A stretch of 64,000 nt of DNA from Haloferula rosea (GCF_016595525.1 NZ_JAENII010000004.1:310001-374000), one strand, 5' to 3'; shown: positions 36,602 to 45,916, numbered from the stretch's first letter. Made by a program: numbers and translations. The notes: generated by a model not told the origin, from the letters alone.

Positions 36602-36917
36602 CCCAGCTCTGCGGATTCGTGGGCAGCTCGACTGCCGCTCTGGACCGCATCAGGTCGGAATCGATGCTCAGGACGATTGTGTCGTCATCCGCATCGGTGG
36701 ATGGCGTACGCTTTTCCACCTGCATCGCTACCGACACCACGTCGAGCATCTGCTCGACCAGCTGTCGGGTGGCTCCAATCTTTTCCAGTCCTTTGACGTC
36801 CCGACCATCCTCGCACTGAAGCGCCGACCCTTCGGCAAGATCATCCTCAAGAAAGGCCGCCCCGCCATCCAACTGACTCCACTCCTCGGTCTCGTCCGGC
36901 GGGTCTAGGAGGTTCAT
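36570..36917. other. Ambiguous coding region, open on both strands
   Basis: A minus-strand reading (115 residues from ATG 36915-36917, acidic, LVEQMLDVVSVAMQVEKR) and a plus-strand reading (about 106 residues from ATG 36588 to 36908) share exactly aligned codons. Third-position GC is about 70-73% in both, so composition does not decide. I cannot say which, if either, is translated. Confidence 0.35.
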
Positions 36918-37025
36918 AAGCTCTCATCATCAACCGGAAGCCCTCGGGGCACCCTCGCCACCGACGGCACGAAACCTGCGTGGCCTTCGCGGCGCTCGGT
37001 GCACTCATTGGCCTCATCCATAGAA

Positions 37026-37418
37026 ATGTCTCCCTTCGCACGCTTCCTTTCGGTCATCATCGCCACCATCATCGTATTCCAATCCGCGGTGGTAGCGCCG
37101 GCGATCAACGTCGCCCTGCCGGTCGAACCTGCGGCCGTACTCCTCCGGTTCATCTGGCCGGTCTTCTTCTCCCTGATCGGTATCCTCGGACTGGTCGGGG
37201 TGGTGGCAACGCGAAAGCAAAGAGCGGCGTTGCTGGTGAATGGCGCCACAGTCCTCAGCATGGCCACCTGCTACTTCATGGTCCCCGTCATCAATGCGGC
37301 CATGGACCAAGACAACCTGGGCCTCTGGAAGGCCCTGCACATCCTTACCGTCGGCCTGACCTTCCTTTGCCTCATCCTGCACCTCGTCTATACCTTCCGC
37401 TGGCACAAGAGGGCGTAG
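37026..37418 (+). CDS. Four-TM membrane protein, DUF4149-like
   Basis: This 130-residue protein has four membrane helices (about 6-26, 38-62, 68-85, 101-124). The opening SPFARFLSVIIATIIVFQS and APAINVALPVEPAAVLLRFI are typical of DUF4149-like proteins. Function unknown. Confidence 0.6.
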   Translation: MSPFARFLSVIIATIIVFQSAVVAPAINVALPVEPAAVLLRFIWPVFFSLIGILGLVGVVATRKQRAALLVNGATVLSMATCYFMVPVINAAMDQDNLGLWKALHILTVGLTFLCLILHLVYTFRWHKRA

Positions 37419-37453
37419 AGCTGGCCGATTTCTCAAGATCCTTGGATGAGAGA

Positions 37454-37984
37454 GTGCCCGCCGACCAACCGCGCCACTCAAACGCCGCCACCCTCAGGGA
37501 GAGTCATGCTTGAAAATCGAGACTGATCCCAATGCCGCAATGCCGGACCCCAATGCCGTTTTGATCGGGCCGTCCAAGCCAAGGGGGGGGAGGGGTTAAG
37601 GGGCCAAGCGAAGCGCCATGTGACTGGAGCGTCCCGCTCCAGTCCGTTGCCGTGGTGTCCCGCCACGGCTCTTTCTTCAACGGAGCGCCGGCTTTAGCCG
37701 GCATTATCAACCCCTCCGACTCCGAACGCTTGAAAAACGGGACTGACCCCTGCGAGACCCCTGCGACCTGAACGCTTGAAAAACGGGACTGACCCCTGCG
37801 ACTGCGAGACCCCTGCGAGACCCCTGCGAGAATGCCGCGATTCAAGGATCGACCGTCCTCAATCGGAGCGCGCGACTCCAGTCGCGCACCGCCGACCCTT
37901 CGGGAACCATGGATGGCAGTGTGCCCGCCGACCACGCAGGTCACTCAAATGCCGCCACCCTCAGGGAGCGTAATGCTTGAAAAT
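37454..37984. repeat. REP-like palindrome cluster B bounded by 64-bp direct repeats
   Basis: Direct repeats at 37454-37517 and 37921-37984 match at 56 of 64 bases. Between them are hairpins CTGGAGCG-tcc-CGCTCCAG (37624-37642), GCCGTGG/CCACGGC (37649-37669), GCCGGCT-tt-AGCCGGC (37687-37702) and GCGCGACT-cc-AGTCGCGC (37870-37887). There is also a 46-bp tandem repeat starting at 37724 and 37770. The whole 37419-38084 interval has no gene I can support. Confidence 0.75.
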
Positions 37985-38084
37985 TGGCGCTGGTAGTAAT
38001 GTCCCCAGCGAGTGCTCGATTTATAGGACCGACCGGCCGACCCCGCACAGCAGGAAGGACTGCCTAAATTGAAGACGGCTTCAA

Positions 38085-38780
38085 CTAGAGCCACGCCTCG
38101 GCTGGAAGAGTCCCGAGCTCTACGGACAGTGGCCGATGGTCACTCAGAGACTTCCACGAGTTGTAGTCGCCCACATCCACGCGTGTGATGTGGTGGGACC
38201 ACGTTTTCGGCACAAACACGTAGTCGATATGGAAGGGTTTGTTCTCCTTCCACATCCAGTAGATTGACGCTCTGGATTCAGCGCCAAAAGGCTCACCAAA
38301 ATACTGGTGGTAGGCGCTGATGAGACCCACGGCGTTCATTCTCTCCTCAATGTGGTGAAACTTGCTGTGCTTCGCATTGCCAGCGTCAAATGTCGGGTTC
38401 GCATTGAAGTCCCCCAAGACCACCGTCGGACGACGATGAATGAACTCCTCGAATTGATCGAGAATCGAGAGAACGTTCTGGACGTAGGTTTTTCTTGGCT
38501 TGGACCAAATGGCCAGCACCTGGAACTTTTCGTTCAGCACCGTCGGCAGCGTGTCGGGGAAGTCGGGACTGTAAGTCTCATCTAACCTGACCTCGATACC
38601 TTCAGCAGCCTTCACAGAAACTCCCTGGTTGTCCTTCTCTCCTGTCCAAATTTCGGACTGCACCGGTTCCTCTGGTTTCCCGATCTCCTGAAGCGCGAGC
38701 ACAGTCGACTGCAAGGCGGCGAGCTGCGGCAGCTTTCTTGATCGGCTGCCTCGATTCATATTCCACGTAGTAATGATCAT
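38085..38780 (-). CDS. Endonuclease/exonuclease/phosphatase (EEP) family protein, last gene of the RM operon
   Basis: This 231-residue protein has the EEP active-site set: Asn7 (TTWNMNRG), Glu32 (LQEIG), Asp124 and Asn126 (VLGDFNANP), Asp186 (FHIDYVF), and Asp214-His215 (SDHRPLSV). It is compact compared with APE1-type repair enzymes and has no signal peptide, so it acts in the cytoplasm. Its start overlaps the hsdR stop by four bases (ATGA), which ties it to the type I RM operon. It could degrade DNA/RNA or hydrolyse a phosphoester signal; the sequence does not decide. Confidence 0.85.
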   Translation of the reverse strand: MIITTWNMNRGSRSRKLPQLAALQSTVLALQEIGKPEEPVQSEIWTGEKDNQGVSVKAAEGIEVRLDETYSPDFPDTLPTVLNEKFQVLAIWSKPRKTYVQNVLSILDQFEEFIHRRPTVVLGDFNANPTFDAGNAKHSKFHHIEERMNAVGLISAYHQYFGEPFGAESRASIYWMWKENKPFHIDYVFVPKTWSHHITRVDVGDYNSWKSLSDHRPLSVELGTLPAEAWL

Positions 38781-41700
38781 GCAGGCTTGCTCTTCTCATG
38801 GAGCGAAAGGATTCGAATAATACTCTCTTCGAAGGCTTTCTTGAATTCAGTGTCGCCGGCGTAAATCTTGTAGAGGTCGAGATCCTTCTTTCGCTCTTGA
38901 TTGACTGCTTTCGAAATCAGGCTCTCCAATGCAATTCGTCGGTTTTGCTGATCAGGGTTGTCGACGACCTGCTGCTGATAGTCATCGCTCGCCTTCACGT
39001 GCTCCATGATGTTGATCAACTTCACCCGTTGTTCCTCGGGTGTGGCATCCCAGGCGTCGAAGAAGCGCTCGTTGAAGGTGCGGATGATCTCGTCGAGGGG
39101 CGATTCTTCGCTGCCGTCATCGTGGTAGCCGCGGACGTTGGGGTTCTCGGGTTCGAGTTCAGTATCGGAGTCGTCGAGGCCGATGTGCTGGTTGAGGTGG
39201 ACGCGCTCGAGGCCGTAGGTGGAGAGGTCGATGGAATCGAGGAGCTCGTCGATCTCCTCTTTGTCCTTCTCCGCCACCTTGAGCTTGGGGACGAGGAACT
39301 TGAGGAACCAGTAGAGCTTCTCCCATCCTGCGTTCTCAAAGGGGATGATGCAGGCGAGTTGGCCGTAGAGTTTGACGAACTGCTTGGCCTTGATCTTGAA
39401 GTCGACCTTGTCCTCCTCGTCTTCGATCAGGTTGAAGCGGTCGACGCACTCGTCGATGATCGGGTGGAGCTTCTCGGCATCTTCGCCGTTGAAAAAGCGC
39501 TCGTTAAAGGTCTCGATATCCTCATCGCTGTAGAGCCCGGAGTCGTCGAGAGCGTCCTTGAGATCATGGAGGACGTTGACGTCGGTGGGTTCGCTGAGGC
39601 TGGTGGCGGTGTAGAAGGGATCGAAGGCGTCCTTGATCTCGGAGGCGGTGTTGTAGAAGTCGAGGATGAAGGTGTCCTGCTTCTGCATCCTGGTGTTGCA
39701 GCGATTGAGGCGGCTGAGGGCCTGAACGGCGAGCACGCCCTGCAGGCGCTTGTCGACGTACATGCTGTGCAGGAGAGGCTCATCGAAGCCGGTGAGGTAT
39801 TTGTTGGCGACGACGAGGAGTTTGTAGGTGGGAACTTCTTTCCTCGGGTTGTCCCTGGCGTATTTGCCGGAGAGCATGTCCGGCAGGTCCTTGGACGGGA
39901 AGCCGTTCAGGGATTCTTCGGTGTGCTCGATGCCGTCGACGGTCTTCTTGCCGGAGAAAGCGACGATGGCTTGGAAGTTGGCGTTCTTCTCCTTCAGTTC
40001 ACGCTGGATGGCGGTGAAGTAGCGGATGGCGCTCTCGATGTTGCGGGTGACGACCATGCCGCGAGCGGCGCCGCGGAGTTTCTTGGTGGCGACGACCTGG
40101 GTGAGGAAGTGGTCGACCATGAGGGCGGCCTTGGTATCAATCGTCTCCTGGTGGCCTTCGACGTAGGCGCGGAGTTTCTTCTGGGCCTTGGCGGTGTCGA
40201 ACTCGGGGTTGTCCTCGATGGATTTCTGAACCTCGTAGTAGCTCTTGTAGGTGGTGTAGTTGGCGAGGACGTCGAGGATGAAGTCTTCCTCGATGGCCTG
40301 CTTCATGGAGTAGAGGTGGAAGGGATCGAAGCCGCCTTCGGCGTTCTGGGTGCCGAATTTTTCCAAGGTGGCCTTCTTGGGGGTGGCGGTGAAGGCAAAG
40401 TAGGAGGCGTTCTGGCCCATCTTGCGGCGGGCCATGGCTTCGAGGATCTTTTCCTGGTAGTCCTCGGGTTCTTCGTCGCTGGTGTTTCCGCCCAAGGACA
40501 TGTTGAGCTTGTCGGCGGCTTGGCCGCTCTGCGAGGAGTGGGCTTCGTCGATGATGACGGCGAAGCGCTTGTCGCTCATGTCGGCGATGCCATCGACGAT
40601 GAAGGGGAACTTCTGGATGGTGGTGGTGATGAGCTTCTTGCCGTTCTCGAGATGGGCGCGGAGGTCGGCGGAGCTGTCGGCGTGAGCGAGGATGTTTTTC
40701 ACCTCGGCGAACGCTTTGATGTTCTTGTCGATTTGACGGTCGAGGACACGGCGGTCGGTGACGACGATGACCGAGTCGAAGAGGTTGTCCTGTCCGGCCT
40801 TGTCGTAGAGCTCGACGAGCTGGTAGCCGAGCCAGGTGATGGAGTGGGATTTTCCGGAGCCGGCTGAGTGCTGGATGAGGTAGCGGTGGCCGACGCCGCG
40901 CCCCTGGACATCGGCGAGGATGTTGCGGACGACTTCGAGCTGGTGGTAGCGGGGGAAGAAGAGGGTCTGCTTCACCTTGCCGGTCTTCTTGTCCTTCTCC
41001 TCGGTGACCTTGGCGTAGTGCTCGATGATGTTGGTGAGGCTCTGGCGGGTGAGGATTTCCTGCCAGAGGTAGGCGCTCTTGTGGCCGTCGGGGTTGGGCG
41101 GGTTGCCCTTGCCGTGGTTGTGGCCCTTGTTGAAGGGGAGGAAGTAGGTGGACTTGCCGTCGAGCTTGGTGGTCATCCAGACTTCATCGGGATCGACGGC
41201 AAAGTGGACGAGGCAGCGGCGGAACTGGAAGAGGGTTTCCTTGGGGTCGCGGTCGAAGCGGTATTGCTTCTTGGCGTGGTTGACGTTCTGGCCGGTCCAC
41301 GGGTTCTTGAGCTCGAGGGTGGCGAGGGGCAGGCCGTTGAGGAAGAGGACCATGTCGACCGACTTGTGGTCGGCGCTGGAGAAGTAGATCTGGCGGGTGA
41401 CGGAGAAGAGATTGGACTCGAACTTCGCCTTCACCTCGGGGTTGAGGTCGTTGTAGGGGAGCCGGTAGAGGAGGTCGAAGTGGGCGTTGTCGACGTCGAG
41501 GCCCTTCTTGAGGACGGAGATGATACCGTCCTTCTTGAGCTTGCGGTGGAGGCGCTCGAGGATCTGGCGGCGATAGTCGGCCTTGTAGGTGAGCTTGGCG
41601 AGCTCGTCGGCCTGGGTGGCTTCAAGGAATTGCCAGAATTTGGCTTCGTCGAGGGCGAACTCGGCGTTGAAGTCGGAGGACTGGCCACGGAGGTAGCCGA

Positions 41701-41833
41701 CGCCTTTGCCCGCCTGGTAGGTGGCGGGAGCTTCTTGGACCTTGCCATCGTTGGAGGTGGGCGTGCTGACCTCGCCCGTAAGGAAACGTTCGATGCAGGC
41801 TTCGAGAGCGGCTTCTGTGGTGTCGGTGGGCAT
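38777..41833 (-). CDS. hsdR: Type I restriction enzyme, endonuclease/translocase subunit HsdR
   Basis: This 1018-residue subunit has an N-terminal PD-(D/E)xK nuclease (Asp160, Glu174-Leu-Lys176 in ATLELKNPW). An SF2 motor follows with Walker A HSAGSGKSH (322-330), DEAH box IIDEAHSSQSG (429-432), motif III FTATPKKATL and motif VI SRLNRCNTR. The C-terminal helical region binds the methyltransferase. With HsdM and HsdS it forms the restriction complex that translocates and cuts DNA lacking its methylation mark. It begins 14 bp after the deaminase gene. GC content is visibly higher than in the two genes upstream of it (42 of 60 bases G/C at 40021-40080). Confidence 0.95.
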   Translation of the reverse strand: MPTDTTEAALEACIERFLTGEVSTPTSNDGKVQEAPATYQAGKGVGYLRGQSSDFNAEFALDEAKFWQFLEATQADELAKLTYKADYRRQILERLHRKLKKDGIISVLKKGLDVDNAHFDLLYRLPYNDLNPEVKAKFESNLFSVTRQIYFSSADHKSVDMVLFLNGLPLATLELKNPWTGQNVNHAKKQYRFDRDPKETLFQFRRCLVHFAVDPDEVWMTTKLDGKSTYFLPFNKGHNHGKGNPPNPDGHKSAYLWQEILTRQSLTNIIEHYAKVTEEKDKKTGKVKQTLFFPRYHQLEVVRNILADVQGRGVGHRYLIQHSAGSGKSHSITWLGYQLVELYDKAGQDNLFDSVIVVTDRRVLDRQIDKNIKAFAEVKNILAHADSSADLRAHLENGKKLITTTIQKFPFIVDGIADMSDKRFAVIIDEAHSSQSGQAADKLNMSLGGNTSDEEPEDYQEKILEAMARRKMGQNASYFAFTATPKKATLEKFGTQNAEGGFDPFHLYSMKQAIEEDFILDVLANYTTYKSYYEVQKSIEDNPEFDTAKAQKKLRAYVEGHQETIDTKAALMVDHFLTQVVATKKLRGAARGMVVTRNIESAIRYFTAIQRELKEKNANFQAIVAFSGKKTVDGIEHTEESLNGFPSKDLPDMLSGKYARDNPRKEVPTYKLLVVANKYLTGFDEPLLHSMYVDKRLQGVLAVQALSRLNRCNTRMQKQDTFILDFYNTASEIKDAFDPFYTATSLSEPTDVNVLHDLKDALDDSGLYSDEDIETFNERFFNGEDAEKLHPIIDECVDRFNLIEDEEDKVDFKIKAKQFVKLYGQLACIIPFENAGWEKLYWFLKFLVPKLKVAEKDKEEIDELLDSIDLSTYGLERVHLNQHIGLDDSDTELEPENPNVRGYHDDGSEESPLDEIIRTFNERFFDAWDATPEEQRVKLINIMEHVKASDDYQQQVVDNPDQQNRRIALESLISKAVNQERKKDLDLYKIYAGDTEFKKAFEESIIRILSLHEKSKPA

Positions 41834-41847
41834 TCTTTATCACGTTG

Positions 41848-43407
41848 TTAGGTGCAATTGGCCTCAAATGCCTGTTTGGCAGCGTTCTCTCTTTCGAAGT
41901 AGGATTCAACCTGTTGGTTTATTCGTGGAACCGCAGTCTTTCCATCCCAAGTGACATTCTTCCCGTTCCTGTTCTTCCGGACAATTTCTCGACCAGACCC
42001 CAGCTTCATGGAGAAAAGATCAAAAAACCTGCGCGGACCTACTCCGAAAAACGGCACGAACCGAACTCGGGATCCCGCTCCTTCTGGCGCTGACTTGGAG
42101 AATGAGTTGTCTTGAGGATGGGTGACAATGATGGCCTCGTCATGGAACTCGACAGCCTTACTCTTCAAGTAAGGCTCGACGAATACCACTTTTTTGATCC
42201 CCGCTGCAATTATGTGTTTTGCGCAATTATGGCACGGAAACGTAGTGCAGTAGATTGCAGCATCTGACGTTGAAACTCCTCGTCTTGCACACGAAAGAAG
42301 TGCAGCCATCTCAGCGTGAACCACTCTCCCATATTCGGTAAGGCTGCGCAGATCGCTCCGATCTAGAATATCTTGGAGTTTTTTTATGGCCGACTCGTCT
42401 TTGATCTTTTCCTTAGCGCTGCCGATAATGCGTTCAATGATCTCGTCTTGTTGCTGACGATTCGAATCAAATCCACGCATGTAGTCGCGCCCATTCTCAG
42501 AGTCAGTGATTTCGCCTGAGCGTGGATTGATGTCTGGCCAATAAAGGCCGCCACCGTATGAGGGGCAATCATTTGCTCCAGTTGACAAAATCTCCTGCTC
42601 GCTAGCGATTACCGCACCCACTTGGCGCGATAAGTCTGCCGAACGCAACGATGCCGAATATGCCATAAACATGGCATACTCCCCGAATGTTGGGGTCTTG
42701 AATGGGTGCCCTAGGATCACCTCGATAAAGCGATTGATGCTGGAGCTTAGTCGTTTCGAATTAGGTGCAGCATCTTTGAAATCTCCAGCACCTAGGAGAT
42801 CATCAAATGACTCTTGATATGCAGTCGGGACATCATCACCTGCCCATCCTGCAAAAAAATCGGCAAGGTGAAAGGTGTCGATCACATGCTGCCCATGCTT
42901 AAGCTCCTCTTTCTGATCTCGATCAATTAGGTCATCGGCTTCGGCAGAGCTGGTCTTCCGGGTAACTTTCAAATGGGTATTCCGGGCGTCCAACGGTGCA
43001 TGGATTCCGATAAGATAAAAACTCCGTGGATAGATTTCTCGAAGTTTACGAACTTCTTCTGGATGTTTAAGAGAGTGAATCAGAACTGCTCTTCTGGCGG
43101 CAGGCTTGGATTTTCGAATTTTAGCGATTTCACTTGCTACGCCAGAAGCCAAGATGTCGTTTCCAAACTTCTTTCTGACGCTATTCCCAACGTCCATCAT
43201 AGTGTTGATTCTCTTGAAATCAGAATCGAATGCTCTCGTGGCCTTGCTATCCAGCCGCGGGAGAACATCTCTTGTGATTTTTACAGTCTCTACCGAAAAA
43301 CCGAACTTCTTGAGCTGAGTCTCTGCTGCCGCCTCAGCGATTGTGAGGTCTACTCCTACCCCCCCTACGAAGGCTAAGATTATTTCAGCACTATTGGCGG
43401 CGTTCAC
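41848..43407 (-). CDS. Anti-phage dCTP deaminase-like protein (P-loop-type domain plus deoxycytidylate deaminase)
   Basis: This 519-residue protein has an N-terminal nucleotide-kinase-like domain opening IILAFVGGVGVDL; the Walker lysine is absent, as is usual in this family. The linker motif DRDQKEELKHGQHVIDTFHL, then ADFF, follows. The C-terminal CDA-fold deaminase carries zinc motif VVHAEMAALL (His364, Glu366) and TTFPCHNCAKHI (Cys392, Cys395). Relatives (AvcD and E. coli dCTP deaminase defence) are triggered by phage and drain dCTP/dCMP pools. It starts at GTG 43405-43407, 38 bp after the upstream gene, too little for a separate AvcI-like regulator RNA with its own promoter. GC is low (27 of 60 bases at 42961-43020). 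Confidence 0.87.
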   Translation of the reverse strand: MNAANSAEIILAFVGGVGVDLTIAEAAAETQLKKFGFSVETVKITRDVLPRLDSKATRAFDSDFKRINTMMDVGNSVRKKFGNDILASGVASEIAKIRKSKPAARRAVLIHSLKHPEEVRKLREIYPRSFYLIGIHAPLDARNTHLKVTRKTSSAEADDLIDRDQKEELKHGQHVIDTFHLADFFAGWAGDDVPTAYQESFDDLLGAGDFKDAAPNSKRLSSSINRFIEVILGHPFKTPTFGEYAMFMAYSASLRSADLSRQVGAVIASEQEILSTGANDCPSYGGGLYWPDINPRSGEITDSENGRDYMRGFDSNRQQQDEIIERIIGSAKEKIKDESAIKKLQDILDRSDLRSLTEYGRVVHAEMAALLSCARRGVSTSDAAIYCTTFPCHNCAKHIIAAGIKKVVFVEPYLKSKAVEFHDEAIIVTHPQDNSFSKSAPEGAGSRVRFVPFFGVGPRRFFDLFSMKLGSGREIVRKNRNGKNVTWDGKTAVPRINQQVESYFERENAAKQAFEANCT

Positions 43408-43445
43408 GAGTAAGATAGAGGAAGGTTAATAGAGTCAGATAGCCA

Positions 43446-44627
43446 CTATTTAAGCCGGGAAATCAGATCGAACAGTGCCGGAGGGACGCCATCATCTTTG
43501 ATGATCCCACTTGGAGCTGGTCGGAAGAGCGCCTCAAGAATTAGGCGACGGTCTTTGCTCTCCAGAGCTTTTTCATCCTGGAGTAGCGACAAGTATGTTT
43601 TGACCATGACAACGCGCTCTTGGGCGTCGGACCATGCGTGAAGCTGACTGAGGAAGATCTTGGAGAGAATCCGGAGGAACCAGAATGCCAGACCACCCAA
43701 GAGGATCATTCCGGCCACCCTCCAGTATTCGATGGGATCTCCCAGCTTGAGACCCTCGTAGATCGCTTTGCTTTCAGTCACCAGGATCTGCCCGGCACCG
43801 TAGAGCCCCCCAGCGAACACAACGGCGAGAACAATCGAGGACCAGAAGGCTCGGCTTTGCTTTCCTGCCCAGAACGTTACAGGCTCCTTTAGATTGATTT
43901 CTTCGCGGTGAGCTTTCTTGAAGGCTTCAATGTCCGCCTTAGTCTCATTAACGAACTGATCCAAAGATGCTGCCCGGGTATCATGTAAATCCTGGAGGTT
44001 CTGGCCATGTTTTCCGAGCGTGTCAGTAATCGCCTGGAGCTGAGTTTCCCATGATTCATCGTGGTCCTTCCGTTGCTCACGGAGCTTTGAGAGTTCATCC
44101 TCAAGCGCAGCAATACCCTTGGTAATGGCCGCCTTCGTGGATGGCTTTAGTTCTGCCAGCTTCTTGTCGAAAATGGCAGCGTTGAGAAGGGCAATAAAGC
44201 CTCCCTTGTCCAGCTGGCTTAGCTGGAAAGGCTGATCGAGAAAATACGCCAGAGTCATCAGTGCGGGGACGTCGCCAACAGAGTTCTTTGTTTCGAGAAC
44301 GAACTGCGCTTTGGGGTCAGAGTCCGATTGCCACCCCTTAGTCCAATGAGCCCGAAAGTGATTCTCTAGGTTTTTCTTGGTTTGTGCCCACTGCTGGGGG
44401 TTTGCCTCCAGTTGCGTTAGAGGCTTCCGGAGTCCTACAATAAAGTTCGTAATCTGTTGGGCTGCCTGATTGATCGGTTGAGAGCCACCCTGTCGATGAG
44501 ACTGCGCCCAACCCCACTTCTCTTCATATGACTCAAGCCAGCTTTGTGCGTCTTCGGGTGTTGGAAGGACGAACGTGTTTTCGTTGCCCAAATCTACCTC
44601 AATGAGATTCTCGTTCTGTTCGGACAT
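43446..44627 (-). CDS. Coiled-coil, two-TM protein of the RM operon (DUF6161-like)
   Basis: This 393-residue protein has a soluble N-terminal region (1-150) and a long helical coiled-coil (about 160-245, TKGIAALEDELSKLREQ). Two membrane helices follow (about 261-282 and 303-325). The conserved cytoplasmic end is AWSDAQERVVMVKTYLSLL ... LILEALFRPAPSGIIKDDG, which I recall as the hallmark of DUF6161 proteins found in defence loci. It starts 3 bp after hsdS. The architecture suggests a membrane-linked sensor or effector; this is inference. Confidence 0.75.
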   Translation of the reverse strand: MSEQNENLIEVDLGNENTFVLPTPEDAQSWLESYEEKWGWAQSHRQGGSQPINQAAQQITNFIVGLRKPLTQLEANPQQWAQTKKNLENHFRAHWTKGWQSDSDPKAQFVLETKNSVGDVPALMTLAYFLDQPFQLSQLDKGGFIALLNAAIFDKKLAELKPSTKAAITKGIAALEDELSKLREQRKDHDESWETQLQAITDTLGKHGQNLQDLHDTRAASLDQFVNETKADIEAFKKAHREEINLKEPVTFWAGKQSRAFWSSIVLAVVFAGGLYGAGQILVTESKAIYEGLKLGDPIEYWRVAGMILLGGLAFWFLRILSKIFLSQLHAWSDAQERVVMVKTYLSLLQDEKALESKDRRLILEALFRPAPSGIIKDDGVPPALFDLISRLK

Positions 44628-44630
44628 GGG

Positions 44631-45908
44631 TCAGACTTTGATTCTGCCGGTGACGGCGTGGGCGATGAGGGTGCTGCGGAGGGTTTTGAGAGAGTTAATC
44701 TCTCGTTCGATGCCTCTGATTGCTTCTGCGGTCTTGCCAAGAAACTCCTGAATTTTTGAGCCAATCTCCTTCTGTTCGGCTATCGGAGGCAGGATTATGT
44801 CAACCGCGCAAAAGTTGTCGTAGTTCAGGTCCTGGCCGTCCCGAATGAAGTTGCCGGTCGACTGAAGAGCCTTGATGTAGCTATGGGACTTGAAGAAGTG
44901 GGTAAAGAAGCCGGCATCAACCTCGGCGATGGGCCGAAGGATCGTGTAAGAGGAACGAATGCAGCCACTCACCCACGCTCTTTCGAGGCCCCCTTGGAAG
45001 CTGCGCATGCTGATGACGAAATCGTCTAGTTCTACGTGCTTCCTCTTCTCCAAATGGAGCATGATCTTCACGATCCTTCTTCCGATTCGCTTTTCGTAGT
45101 CATCTTGGCCGATGACGCCATATGCCTGTGTTGCAGAGAGTTGAATGTCGTCAGGCCGTGCAAGTTCCTTGCGCTGTGCGAATACGCGTTTGCTCCGCTC
45201 TGTTGTCCAGTGCGCGGGTATCTCGCCGATCCATTCGATGCCGGAGGGTTTGAGTTTGGCGTTGGGGTTGAGGCCTCGGGTGACGGCGCGGTTGATGAGG
45301 ATGGCTTTTTGCTCGTCGAGGAGTTCGATCTGGCGCTGCTTTTTGGCAATCAAGGCGTCGATCTCCGCCGTCTTCCGATCCAGGAAGGTGACGATGCGGT
45401 CTTGTTCGGGTTTGGGGGGGATGGTGATGCCGACCTTCTTGAAATCTTCGAAGCGCATGTCCCACTGACCGACCCGAACACCGTAAGAAATTGAGTCTAG
45501 CGCTCCGACCAACGTCTTAGATCGAAGGAGGTAGTGAATATAGCGACCGCTGACCTTCTTTTGGTTGAGACGGCAGGTGATGTAGGCTGGGCTGACGATT
45601 CCATGATGCTCGCTCACACCGAGTGAACCCTGCCACGCCTTCATTTTGTTGACGGCGAGGTCTCCGGGTTGAACGACCTTGTAGCTCGAGGTGTCGAGAG
45701 AGGTCGCGTTGTGATTGTCATCCCGCGAGTCCTTGAGGATCACACCGTATTCGCGATAGACCGATAGAACTGGAAGATCCGGACGGTTCTTTTCGACAAA
45801 CAGTTCGGCAGCCGCTCGAAGTGATTCGACCTCCCAATGCTCAGGCACGTCTCCGAGCCAATCGACTCCGGAGTCCTTGTAGCGGTCGTATTTCGGGTAG
45901 ACGCTCAT
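44631..45908 (-). CDS. hsdS: Type I restriction enzyme specificity subunit HsdS
   Basis: This 425-residue subunit has two target-recognition domains, each opened by the family marker (GDVPEHWE about residue 19; GEIPAHWT about residue 229). Each is followed by a coiled-coil spacer: PPKPEQDRIVTFLDRKTAEI and then IAEQKEIGSKIQEFLGKTAE. The sequence recognised cannot be predicted. The start is ATG at 45906-45908; a TTG four codons earlier overlaps hsdM. The gap to hsdM is 8 bp. Confidence 0.93.
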   Translation of the reverse strand: MSVYPKYDRYKDSGVDWLGDVPEHWEVESLRAAAELFVEKNRPDLPVLSVYREYGVILKDSRDDNHNATSLDTSSYKVVQPGDLAVNKMKAWQGSLGVSEHHGIVSPAYITCRLNQKKVSGRYIHYLLRSKTLVGALDSISYGVRVGQWDMRFEDFKKVGITIPPKPEQDRIVTFLDRKTAEIDALIAKKQRQIELLDEQKAILINRAVTRGLNPNAKLKPSGIEWIGEIPAHWTTERSKRVFAQRKELARPDDIQLSATQAYGVIGQDDYEKRIGRRIVKIMLHLEKRKHVELDDFVISMRSFQGGLERAWVSGCIRSSYTILRPIAEVDAGFFTHFFKSHSYIKALQSTGNFIRDGQDLNYDNFCAVDIILPPIAEQKEIGSKIQEFLGKTAEAIRGIEREINSLKTLRSTLIAHAVTGRIKV

Positions 45909-45916
45909 CCGGTGGT

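Noticed and set aside
38798-40867. 689-residue plus-strand frame
   Set aside because: Antisense shadow of hsdR; the hsdR frame has all motor motifs.
43408-43445. AvcI-like antitoxin RNA before the dCTP deaminase
   Set aside because: Only 38 nt are free, with no visible promoter or stem.
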